A stretch of 64,000 nucleotides of DNA from Caballeronia temeraria (lineage in GTDB: Bacteria; Pseudomonadota; Gammaproteobacteria; Burkholderiales; Burkholderiaceae). The stretch lies in NCBI RefSeq assembly GCF_001544795.2, contig NZ_FCOI02000023.1, positions 46,790 through 110,789 on the forward strand. Reading direction: 5' to 3'. How positions within the stretch are numbered: position 1 is the stretch's first letter; each line of letters starts with the position of its first letter. Both the position numbers and the translations under genes were made by a program. Shown here piece by piece: positions 25,514 to 33,210 of this stretch. The notes beneath the pieces were generated by a model that searched no databases, had not been told where the DNA came from, and saw nothing but the letters and a program-made list of their open reading frames with translations.

Positions 25514-26707
25514 TTAAAGGCCGAGCATCATCTTCGAGATGATGTTCTTCTGTATTTCGTTCGAGCCGCCGAAAATCGACAGCTTGCGATTGTTAAAGTA
25601 CTCCGATGCCGCATCATTTGATTCGGCATCGTTATTTTCTCCGAGTGCTTCTTCTTCGATCAACGGCTGCGCATACGGACCCATCGCGCGACGCATCAGC
25701 GACGAGATTTCCTGGCGAATCTCCGTGCCGCGAATCTTGAGCATCGAGCTTTCCGCGCCCGGCGCGCCGCCGCCCGCGACCGCCGCGAGCACGCGCAGAT
25801 TCGTCGTCTTCATGTTCTCCAGATCGATCTCGACACGCGCGAGACGCGCGGCGAACAAAGGATCGTCGATCAGCGGACGGCCATTGCTCTGCATCTTGCT
25901 CGCCGCCGCTTTCAGACGGCCGAGCGCCGCCACCGAAAAGCCCACGCCCGCAATGTTCGTGCGCTCGTACGTCAGCAGATACTTCGCATAAGTCCAGCCC
26001 TTGTTCTCCTCGCCGACGAGATTCGCAGCCGGCACGCGGACATCGGTAAAGAACACTTCGTTGACTTCGTGCTCGCCATCGAGCGTGATGATCGGACGCA
26101 CTTCGACACCCGGCGTGTTCATATCGATGAGCAGAAAACTGATGCCTTCCTGCTTGCGTCCATCCTGCGACGTGCGCACGAGGCAGAAGATCATGTTCGC
26201 GAAGTGCGCGAGCGTGGTCCACGTCTTCTGTCCGTTGACGATGTAGTACTCGTGGCCGTTGTCCATCGCGCGCACGGCCGTCGTGCGCACCGACGCGAGA
26301 TCGGAACCCGCGCCCGGTTCCGAATAGCCCTGACACCACCAGTCGGAGCCGTCGAGAATGCGCGGCAGCCAGTGTCGCTTCTGCGCTTCGCTGCCGTACT
26401 TGATGAGCACCGGCCCGAGCATGTTCACGCCGAACGGCACGATGCGCGGCGCACCCGCAATCGCACATTCATTTTCGAAGATGAACTTCTGCACGGCCGT
26501 CCAGCCGGGACCGCCGTATTCCTTCGGCCAATGATTCGCGAGCCAGCCGCGTGCATTGAGAATGCCGTGCCATTGCGCCATGTCGTCGCGCGTCAGACGC
26601 TCGCCGGTGCGTGCCTTGCGTGCGAGATGTTCCGGAAGAGAGGTGCGCAAAAACGCGAGCACGTCGGCACGAAAGGCTTCCTCGTCTGCGGTGAATGTCA
26701 GGTCCAT
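25514..26707 (-). CDS. acyl-CoA dehydrogenase (PimC-like)
   Basis: 397 residues. It has the long N-terminal helix set (MDLTFTADEEAFRADVLAFL), FAD-binding WWCQGYSEPGAGSDLASVRT (about 120-140), YIVNGQKTWTTLAHFANMIF, and the C-terminal core NRKLSIFGGSNEIQKNIISKM. The 'NHWPKEYGGPGW' segment near residue 58 is typical of the larger partner of paired acyl-CoA dehydrogenases. It introduces a 2,3 double bond into an acyl-CoA, passing electrons to ETF. It lies between the FadB-like fusion (38 bp upstream) and the second dehydrogenase, so the three are one operon. Confidence 0.92.
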   Translation of the reverse strand: MDLTFTADEEAFRADVLAFLRTSLPEHLARKARTGERLTRDDMAQWHGILNARGWLANHWPKEYGGPGWTAVQKFIFENECAIAGAPRIVPFGVNMLGPVLIKYGSEAQKRHWLPRILDGSDWWCQGYSEPGAGSDLASVRTTAVRAMDNGHEYYIVNGQKTWTTLAHFANMIFCLVRTSQDGRKQEGISFLLIDMNTPGVEVRPIITLDGEHEVNEVFFTDVRVPAANLVGEENKGWTYAKYLLTYERTNIAGVGFSVAALGRLKAAASKMQSNGRPLIDDPLFAARLARVEIDLENMKTTNLRVLAAVAGGGAPGAESSMLKIRGTEIRQEISSLMRRAMGPYAQPLIEEEALGENNDAESNDAASEYFNNRKLSIFGGSNEIQKNIISKMMLGL

Positions 26708-26745
26708 GACTGCGGTTCCATGAAGAGATTGATGCAGGCCACGCG

Positions 26746-28875
26746 TCAGGCCGCGCGGTTCAGACTCGCGAAGTTCGCGCCGCGCGCGACGAGATCGACG
26801 ATCAACGGCGACGCGCGCCAGAATCGCGGATCGTCCTTCGCGAACTCGCGGATATCGGCGAGGATCTTGTCGAGGCCCACGGTATCGGCGTAATGCATCG
26901 GGCCGCCGCGATAACGCGGAAAGCCGAAGCCGTGCATCAGCGTGGCATCGACATCCAGCGGACGTTGCGCGATGCCTTCGTGCACGATATTCGCGCCCTC
27001 GTTGATCATCGCGGCAAGGTAGCGGCGCACGATCTGCTCATCGGTGAATGTACGCGGCGTCACGCCCACGCGCTTGCGCTCGGCATCGATGATCGACTCG
27101 ACTTCGGCGTCCGGCGTGCCGATGCGGGCGCCATCGTCGTAACGATAGAAGCCGCGTTTGGTTTTCTGCCCGAACCAGCCGCGCTCGCACAGTTCATCGC
27201 CGATGCGCACGTAGCGCGCATTCGGATCGCGCGTGGCGGCACGGCGCTTTCTCGCCGCCCAGCCGATATCGCCGCCGGCGAGATCGATCACTTGATACGG
27301 TCCCATCGGAAAGCCGAAGTCGCGCACGGCGCGGTCGATCTGATACGGCGACGCGCCGTCTTCCATCAGATGATCCGCCGCGGCGCGATACACCGCGAGC
27401 ATCCGGTTGCCGATGAAGCCATCGCATACGCCCGCGCGCACCGCGACTTTCTTCAGCTTCTTCGCAAGCTCGAAACCGGTCGCGACGACCTCGGCGCTTA
27501 CGCGCGCGGGCACGACGACTTCGAGCAGCTTCATGATGTTCGCGGGCGAAAAGAAATGCAGCCCGAGCACGTCTTGCGGACGCGCGATGCTCGCCGCGAT
27601 CTCGTCGATGTCGAGATAAGACGTGTTCGTCGCGAGCACCGCGCCGGACTTGCACACGCGATCGAGTTCGGCAAATACGGCCTTCTTTACGGCCATGTCC
27701 TCGAATACGGCTTCGATGACGAGATCGGCATCGGCGAGCGCATCGTATTTCGTGTCGCCATTGAAGTGCTGCAGCGCACGCGCTTTCGCTTCCTGCGTCA
27801 TGCGGCCTTTCGCGATCAGCCCGTCGTACACCTTTTCGATGTGCGCGCGCCCGCGTTCGAGCGATGCATCGTCGCGCTCGATCATCGTCACCTTAAGACC
27901 CGCATCGAGGAGCGCGACGGCGATGCCCGCGCCCATCGTCCCGCCGCCGATCACGCCGACGCTACGCAGCGCGCGCGGTTGCGCATCGCGCGTTTCAGGC
28001 GACTTCTGCGTTTCGCGTTCGGCGAAGAACGCATGCACGAGGCCCGCGCGCTGCGGACTCTCGCGGCATTCGAGGAACTGCTCGCGCTCGAAGCGCAGGC
28101 CTTCGTCGAACGGACGATTCATCGCCGCTTCCACGCAATCGACGATCTTCAGCGGCGAGAGCAAACCGCGCGACTTCTTCTGCGTTTCCTCACGCGCGGC
28201 GGCGATCGCGGTCGCGCTCGCTTCCTTGTCCGCGAGTCCGCGCGCGTTCTTCGTGCGGCGCGGCGCGGCATGTGTCGCAATGAGTTCGTGCGCATAAGCG
28301 AGGCCTTCGGCAAATACGTCATCGGTTTGGCCGACCCGATCGACGAGCCCGAGGCGCAGCGCTTCCTGTGCGCCGACGTGTCGTCCGCTCAGCATCAGCG
28401 ACAACGCCGCCTCCGCGCCGATCAGACGCGCCGAGCGCTGCGTGCCGCCCGCTCCGGGCAAAAGGCCGAGTTGCACTTCGGGCAGCCCGAGCTTCGCGCC
28501 GTCGACGGCGATCCGGTAATGCGCGCCCAACGCGACTTCCAGCCCGCCGCCGAGCGCCGCGCCGTGAATCGCCGCGATGACCGGCTTGTCGCAACGCTCG
28601 ATGCGGTTGCACACCTCCGGCAGCGACGGCGGCGCCGCCGGCTTGCCGAACTCGCGAATGTCCGCGCCCGCGATGAAGTTGCGGCCCGCGCCGACGATCA
28701 GCACCGCGCGCACGGACGCGTTGGCATCGGCGGCTTCGATCGCGTCGATGAGGCCGCGCCGCACCGCGGCATTGAGCGCGTTGACGGGCGCATGATCGAT
28801 CGTCACGACAAGAACGTTGCCGCGCAATTCACGCTGGACGACGTCCGCGGTTTCGGGCGCGCTCGAAAGCGTCAT
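26746..28875 (-). CDS. bifunctional enoyl-CoA hydratase / 3-hydroxyacyl-CoA dehydrogenase (FadB/FadJ-like)
   Basis: 709 residues, the size of FadJ. Residues 1-190 are a crotonase domain with the oxyanion loop GAGRNFIAGADIREFG and HGAALGGGLEVALGAHYRIA. Residues about 300-480 are the NAD domain (SVGVIGGGTMGAGIAVALLD; LGLHFFSPANIMKLLEVV). Two C-terminal dehydrogenase domains follow (GVCDGFIGNRML; HGFGFPRYRGGPMHYAD). It does steps 2 and 3 of beta-oxidation in the cytoplasm. The ATG at 28875 follows AGGAG at 10 bases; the upstream extension is intergenic. It is the first gene of the acyl-CoA operon, divergent from a LysR gene. Confidence 0.94.
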   Translation of the reverse strand: MTLSSAPETADVVQRELRGNVLVVTIDHAPVNALNAAVRRGLIDAIEAADANASVRAVLIVGAGRNFIAGADIREFGKPAAPPSLPEVCNRIERCDKPVIAAIHGAALGGGLEVALGAHYRIAVDGAKLGLPEVQLGLLPGAGGTQRSARLIGAEAALSLMLSGRHVGAQEALRLGLVDRVGQTDDVFAEGLAYAHELIATHAAPRRTKNARGLADKEASATAIAAAREETQKKSRGLLSPLKIVDCVEAAMNRPFDEGLRFEREQFLECRESPQRAGLVHAFFAERETQKSPETRDAQPRALRSVGVIGGGTMGAGIAVALLDAGLKVTMIERDDASLERGRAHIEKVYDGLIAKGRMTQEAKARALQHFNGDTKYDALADADLVIEAVFEDMAVKKAVFAELDRVCKSGAVLATNTSYLDIDEIAASIARPQDVLGLHFFSPANIMKLLEVVVPARVSAEVVATGFELAKKLKKVAVRAGVCDGFIGNRMLAVYRAAADHLMEDGASPYQIDRAVRDFGFPMGPYQVIDLAGGDIGWAARKRRAATRDPNARYVRIGDELCERGWFGQKTKRGFYRYDDGARIGTPDAEVESIIDAERKRVGVTPRTFTDEQIVRRYLAAMINEGANIVHEGIAQRPLDVDATLMHGFGFPRYRGGPMHYADTVGLDKILADIREFAKDDPRFWRASPLIVDLVARGANFASLNRAA

Positions 28876-28940
28876 GGATGAAGTCTCCTGAGTCTGTTTT
28901 CCGGTTTGGCGTGGAAGTATTCTCGCGGCGAAAGCCATCC

Positions 28941-28987
28941 TTGACAATGACAGCGCTCGTTGACAGACTGTCAAATCGCCTTTGACA
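28941..28987. promoter_or_regulatory. repeated TTGACA operator between acyl-CoA operon and lysR
   Basis: A palindrome TTGACAG-A-CTGTCAA (28960-28974) is flanked by direct copies of TTGACA at 28941 and 28982, spaced 19 and 22 bases apart, about two helical turns. It lies in the 125 bp between divergent genes and ends 14 bases before the LysR GTG, so it is a likely regulator binding array. Part could also be a -35 element. Confidence 0.6.
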
Positions 28988-29000
28988 ATCGAATCGGGCC

Positions 29001-29906
29001 GTGGACGTCAACGAACTCACGCTGCTGGTCGAAATTCTCGATGCGGGCAATCTGAGCGAGGCCGCGCGCCGCCTCAAGATGAGCCGCGCCAATGTCAGTT
29101 ATCACCTGAATCAGCTCGAAAAAACCGTCGGCTTGCAGCTCGTGCGGCGGACCACGCGCCGCGTCGAGCCGACGGAACTCGGCCTCGAACTCTATGAGCA
29201 CGGCCGTTCGATCCGCAACGCACTGCTCGCGGCGCAGGAATCAGTATCGTCGCTCGGGCAACGCTTGCAAGGGCGCGTGCGGCTTTCGGTGCCGAGCGGT
29301 TATGGGCAGCTCGTCATGTCGGAATGGCTGATCGCATTCAAGCGCGAGTATCCGGATATCGTGCTCGACGTGATGTTCGAAAATCGCGTCGAAGATCTGT
29401 TGCGCGATGAAGTCGACATCGCCGTGCGCGTGATGCCCGAGCCGCCGCCGAGTCTCGTCGCGCGGGACATGGGGCCGGTGCGCTATGTCGCATGCGCATC
29501 GTCGGCGTATGCGAAGGCGCACGGCATGCCCACGCGGCTGGAAGAATTGGGCGTCGTGCCGGTGATCACCGCGACGGTTGTCGGCAAGCAGACGCGCGTC
29601 GCCGCGTATCTCGGCGATGAACGTCACGAAGTGCTGCTGGAACCGAGCCTCATCTCCGAGAACTTTCTCTTTCTGCGCGATGCGATTCTCGCGGGGCTGG
29701 GCGTCGGCATCGTGCCGGATTACGTCGTGACGGAAGACATGCGGCGCGGCGAAGTCCTCACCGCGCTCGATCAATGGCGGCTCAGTATCTTCGGCACGCA
29801 CATGTACATGCTTTACATGCCGAACCGGCATCACACGCGCGCGACGCTCGCGTTTATCGAGTTCATGCTCGATCGCTCGCAGAAGGCGGGGCGCGGGCGG
29901 CGCTGA
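29001..29906 (+). CDS. LysR-type transcriptional regulator of the acyl-CoA operon
   Basis: 301 residues from a GTG start. The winged helix is VNELTLLVEILDAGNLSEAARRLKMSRANVSYHLNQLEK; the effector domain has LQGRVRLSVPSGYGQLVMSEW and LRDEVDIAVRVMPEPPPS. It is divergent from the FadB/FadJ-like operon across 125 bp filled with TTGACA repeats, which suggests that it regulates that operon and its own gene. The ligand may be an acyl-CoA or a free acid (inference). The 3' end converges on a DMT transporter, 10 bases between stops. Confidence 0.91.
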   Translation: MDVNELTLLVEILDAGNLSEAARRLKMSRANVSYHLNQLEKTVGLQLVRRTTRRVEPTELGLELYEHGRSIRNALLAAQESVSSLGQRLQGRVRLSVPSGYGQLVMSEWLIAFKREYPDIVLDVMFENRVEDLLRDEVDIAVRVMPEPPPSLVARDMGPVRYVACASSAYAKAHGMPTRLEELGVVPVITATVVGKQTRVAAYLGDERHEVLLEPSLISENFLFLRDAILAGLGVGIVPDYVVTEDMRRGEVLTALDQWRLSIFGTHMYMLYMPNRHHTRATLAFIEFMLDRSQKAGRGRR

Positions 29907-29916
29907 AGCGCTCGCA

Positions 29917-30831
29917 TCATGCCTCTCGCGACCGCTCGGCAAACCAGATCGCCACCGACATCAACGCAATGCCCGCCATCTGCACGCCGCTCAAACGCTC
30001 GTCGAAAACCAGCCAGTCGATGATGATGGCCACCGCCGGATAGACGAACTGAAACACGGCGACGCGCGCGGTATCGAGCCGCGCCATGCCGATATACATC
30101 AGCGTGTACGCAAGGCCCGTGTGAATCAGCCCGAGACCCGCGAGCCATGCCCACGACATGCCCCACGCGGGCCAGCCGTGCTGCATCGGCCAAATCCATA
30201 ACAGCAGCGTGCCGATCGCGCATTGCCACCACGCGAGCACGCCGGCGGGCAATTCACGCAGCCGTTTCGCGATGAGCGTCACGCACGCCATGCATAGCGA
30301 ACCTGCGAGACACGCGGCCACGCCCATCCAGTAGTCTGATTGCGGCGAACCGCCATTCGTATGCCCGACGATGCCCGTTGCGAGTACGAGCCCGCACATC
30401 GCGACCGAAACGGCCACGATGCGTTGCGTGCCGATCGCCTCTTTCAGCCACAACGATGCGAAGAGGAGCACCCACATCGGCTGGACGTGGAACAGGACGA
30501 TCGCGACGCCCGTCGATATGCGTTCGATGGCGCTGAAGAACAGTACCCAGCTCGACACCATCAGCAAGCTGGCGGCGAGCACCCACGGACCGTTGCTGCG
30601 CGTCACGCGCAGGCAGCGTGTTTGCCGGCGCACGATCACCCACGCGCTCATGCCCAGCAAACCGAATGCGCAGCGAAACCACGTCGCGGTCAGCGGATCG
30701 GCCTTCGCTTCGTGCAGAAAGATGCCGATCGTGCCGAGCAGCGCGCAGCCGAGGAGAAAAGGCCACGCGCCTGACGCCGGCCGTGCTTCGCCGCGCGCGG
30801 TCGCCTGAGGGAATGAGGTATTCGTGTTCAT
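29917..30831 (-). CDS. DMT superfamily transporter (EamA family)
   Basis: 304 residues from the ATG at 30831, with ten predicted membrane helices in two EamA repeats: PFLLGCALLGTIGIFLHEA starts the first and DYWMGVAACLAGSLCMACV the second. ATGIALF-type packing is seen in STGVAIVLFHVQPMWVLLF and ARVAVFQFVYPAVAIIIDW. Members export amino acids, metabolites or drugs. An in-frame ATG at 30879 would add 16 residues but has no ribosome site. It is divergent from a LysR gene at 30920, its probable regulator. Confidence 0.9.
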   Translation of the reverse strand: MNTNTSFPQATARGEARPASGAWPFLLGCALLGTIGIFLHEAKADPLTATWFRCAFGLLGMSAWVIVRRQTRCLRVTRSNGPWVLAASLLMVSSWVLFFSAIERISTGVAIVLFHVQPMWVLLFASLWLKEAIGTQRIVAVSVAMCGLVLATGIVGHTNGGSPQSDYWMGVAACLAGSLCMACVTLIAKRLRELPAGVLAWWQCAIGTLLLWIWPMQHGWPAWGMSWAWLAGLGLIHTGLAYTLMYIGMARLDTARVAVFQFVYPAVAIIIDWLVFDERLSGVQMAGIALMSVAIWFAERSREA

Positions 30832-30919
30832 GCCCGAAGTGTGTGTCCCGCCGCGTCGAACGAAAAGCGCATAATTCAAACATCATCCATTCGATTTTCG
30901 AAAGCGTTATCCGATACTC

Positions 30920-31789
30920 ATGAAACAAAGCGATCTGCAAATGGACTGGCTCAAGTGCTTCGTCGCCGTTGTCGACGCGGGTTCGCTATCGAGCGCGGCG
31001 GGCGAAGTGCATCGCTCGCAATCGGCGGTGAGCATGCAGTTGAAGAAGCTCGAAAACGCGCTGGGGTTGCGGCTCATCGAACGCGGCTCGCGCGCGCTCG
31101 AACTGACGCACGACGGACAGACGCTGCTCGGCTACGCGCGGCGCATTCTCGATCTGCATGCCGAGGCGCAAGTCGCGCTTCAAGGCGAGCAACTCACCGG
31201 ACGCGTGCGCCTCGGCGTGCCCGACGACTACGCAGCGAAGTATCTGACGCCCGTGCTCAAACGCTTCGCGCCGCGTCATAGCGGTGTCGAGATCGAATTG
31301 ATCTGCGAGCAGTCGACATCGCTCATTCCGCGCATCGCGAACAATGAACTCGATATCGCGCTCGTATCGCGCGATCACGGCCGGCGCGGCACGCTGCTCT
31401 TTCACGAACCGATGGTCTGGGTCGGCGCGACGCAGTTCGAGCTATGGCGACGCGATCCGATGCCGATCGCTGTCTACGAAAGCACGAGCCTCGCGCGGCG
31501 CAGCGCGATTCATTCGCTCGCGCAACAGGGGCGTCGATACAAGATGGTCTACAACAGTTCGAGTCTCGCCGGGCAGATCGCCGCCGTCGAAAGCGGCCTG
31601 GCCGTGGCGGCGCTCACGCAATGCAGCGCGCCGGAACATCTGCGCATTCTCGGCAGCGATGAAGGCCTGGGACCGCTCGAACCGATGGAAGTCGCCGTCT
31701 ACCGCAGCCGTGATTCGCGCGGCTCGAAAGCGGTGGACAGTCTGCACAGCCTGCTCGTGAAGACGCTCAGGCAATCGGCGTCAGTCTGA
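30920..31789 (+). CDS. LysR-type transcriptional regulator
   Basis: 289 residues. Winged helix MDWLKCFVAVVDAGSLSSAAGEVHRSQSAVSMQLKKLE; effector domain with LTGRVRLGVPDDYAAKYLTPVL and IANNELDIALVSRD. It resembles regulators that sit beside EamA exporters (ArgP/IlvY-like organisation). The divergent DMT gene is the likely target. Its last 9 bases overlap the convergent chorismatase gene. Confidence 0.91.
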   Translation: MKQSDLQMDWLKCFVAVVDAGSLSSAAGEVHRSQSAVSMQLKKLENALGLRLIERGSRALELTHDGQTLLGYARRILDLHAEAQVALQGEQLTGRVRLGVPDDYAAKYLTPVLKRFAPRHSGVEIELICEQSTSLIPRIANNELDIALVSRDHGRRGTLLFHEPMVWVGATQFELWRRDPMPIAVYESTSLARRSAIHSLAQQGRRYKMVYNSSSLAGQIAAVESGLAVAALTQCSAPEHLRILGSDEGLGPLEPMEVAVYRSRDSRGSKAVDSLHSLLVKTLRQSASV

Positions 31790-32767
31790 TCGACGACGAA
31801 GTGAAGCAATGCCCTCGATCTCGACGAGCAGATCGGCTCGGCAGATATCGACCTTCAGATAGCGGATGTTTGCATCGGGATGAAATGCATGCTGCGCGAG
31901 TCGCATCACGCGCGGCAGATCGGCGGCATGCCGGTAATACACTTTGATCTGATCGAGATCGGACAGCGCATACGCGCCGCGCACACCCTGCGCTTCGAGA
32001 TTGTCCGCGCCGATCAGATGCGCAATGTTGCCGACGGCGACGCTCCATTGCTTCTCGACATCGCCTTCGTGCACGGTCTCGTGCCCGAGAATGCTCGCCG
32101 TGCCCGACACGTACAGGTCATCGCGCAACATGGTGCCGCGCGCGAAGCTCGGCGACTTCGGACCGTAACGCTGCGGATACTCATACGCAGGCGTTTGACG
32201 CGCATTCTCGATATGCCGTGGCGAACTCTCGCGGCACGCCAGAAAATAGAAGCCGACGCCCTCGCCCCAGGTGCCGATGCCCGTCGCCGCCGGCATGCCC
32301 GATGCATCCGCGTAATCCCGCTCGAACGCGATGGCGCGTCCGCGGCAGAAATCGCGATACACCTCCAGCCCTTCCTGATTCGCGCCGTTGATGTGCGGGA
32401 TGAAATTCCACATGCGGAAGATCGTCGGGAAATCCAGTTCCCTGACGAGCGCGAATGCATCGCCATAGGCTTTGCGTGTCGCTTCGGTGTATCGATCGGA
32501 AGAGGGAATGAAGCCCGCGCAAAACAGAAACTCGTCGTTGTGGGCGAAGACGAGATCGTTGAAGCTGCCGCTATGGATCGGGCCAGCGCTCGCCCAGATT
32601 TCGTCGAAAGCGTCGCGCGCGTCGTCGCACATCGCGAGACGCAATATCGGCACGCCGTCTTCGATGCGCGGCGCGCCGCTCGTCGCACCATAAACGATGC
32701 GCGCGAGCACGTCGTCGTCACAGGCCGCGCCGTGACGGATGAACCGGGACGCGATGGCCGCGATCAT
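31781..32767 (-). CDS. chorismatase of the FkbO/Hyg5/XanB2 family
   Basis: 328 residues, near the 340 of known members. Family strings seen are GTWGEGVGFYFLACRESS, the chorismate-binding NARQTPAYEYPQRYGPKSPSFARGTML, SGTASILGHETVHEGDVEKQ and the C-terminal VEIEG with the glutamates (316/318) where the catalytic residue lies. These enzymes split chorismate into pyruvate and a hydroxybenzoate (3-HBA for Hyg5; 3- and 4-HBA for XanB2) or a dihydroxy-cyclohexadiene (FkbO). In relatives XanB2 supplies 4-HBA for ubiquinone and 3-HBA for pigments. It is coupled to a ribbon-helix-helix gene: the upstream stop and this ATG are 3 bases apart, with little ribosome site of its own. Confidence 0.88.
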   Translation of the reverse strand: MIAAIASRFIRHGAACDDDVLARIVYGATSGAPRIEDGVPILRLAMCDDARDAFDEIWASAGPIHSGSFNDLVFAHNDEFLFCAGFIPSSDRYTEATRKAYGDAFALVRELDFPTIFRMWNFIPHINGANQEGLEVYRDFCRGRAIAFERDYADASGMPAATGIGTWGEGVGFYFLACRESSPRHIENARQTPAYEYPQRYGPKSPSFARGTMLRDDLYVSGTASILGHETVHEGDVEKQWSVAVGNIAHLIGADNLEAQGVRGAYALSDLDQIKVYYRHAADLPRVMRLAQHAFHPDANIRYLKVDICRADLLVEIEGIASLRRRSD

Positions 32768-32770
32768 CGA

Positions 32771-33037
32771 TTATTCATCGGCATGATCGCCGAAGAGATC
32801 CGCTGTCGCGATGCGATCCTGTTGCAGAGGCGGCAATGCGCCGCTTCTCACCTGTTCGAGGACGTCCGGCGGCAGCCATGTTTCTTCCATTGCGCCGATG
32901 CCGTTCTCGATCATCTGCTGGAGGAAGAACGATTGCTTGCGCCCCGTCGCTTCCGCCAAGAGTCGCAGCCGTTGCTCGAATTGTGGATCGACCCGCACTG
33001 CGACCACCTTCAGCTTGTTTTCGGCGGTCCTTCTCAC
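32771..33037 (-). CDS. ribbon-helix-helix (CopG/MetJ-type) DNA-binding protein
   Basis: 88 residues from a GTG start with AGGAG 7 bases upstream. The first 50 residues fit a ribbon-helix-helix fold: strand KVVAVRVDPQ, helix FEQRLRLLAEATG, then KQSFFLQQMIENGIGAMEE. The C-terminal 38 residues are acidic and proline-rich, like the toxin-binding tails of type II antitoxins, but no toxin gene follows; instead the chorismatase ATG lies 3 bases after the stop. It may repress this two-gene operon. The identity of the target is inference. Confidence 0.8.
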   Translation of the reverse strand: MRRTAENKLKVVAVRVDPQFEQRLRLLAEATGRKQSFFLQQMIENGIGAMEETWLPPDVLEQVRSGALPPLQQDRIATADLFGDHADE

Positions 33038-33210
33038 TGCATGCTCCTGTTACGTTCGTAGCGCGCCGCCAGCGGGCGCGTGCATGCGGTGCTTATACCA
33101 CAGCTCGATTGCGGCACGACCGTGCACAGCCCGTGAAAGACCTGCGTGCTACCATCGAAAAGCCGTGCGTGAGGCCCGCCCCGGCGCTCGCGCACGACTC
33201 GCATCGTGTC

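Noticed and set aside
26893..28881. 662-codon plus-strand open frame opposite the FadB/FadJ-like gene
   Set aside because: Antisense of a clear two-domain enzyme; no protein-like features.
32771..33037. Type II toxin-antitoxin module with the RHH gene as antitoxin
   Set aside because: No toxin-like gene is adjacent; the next gene is a chorismatase.
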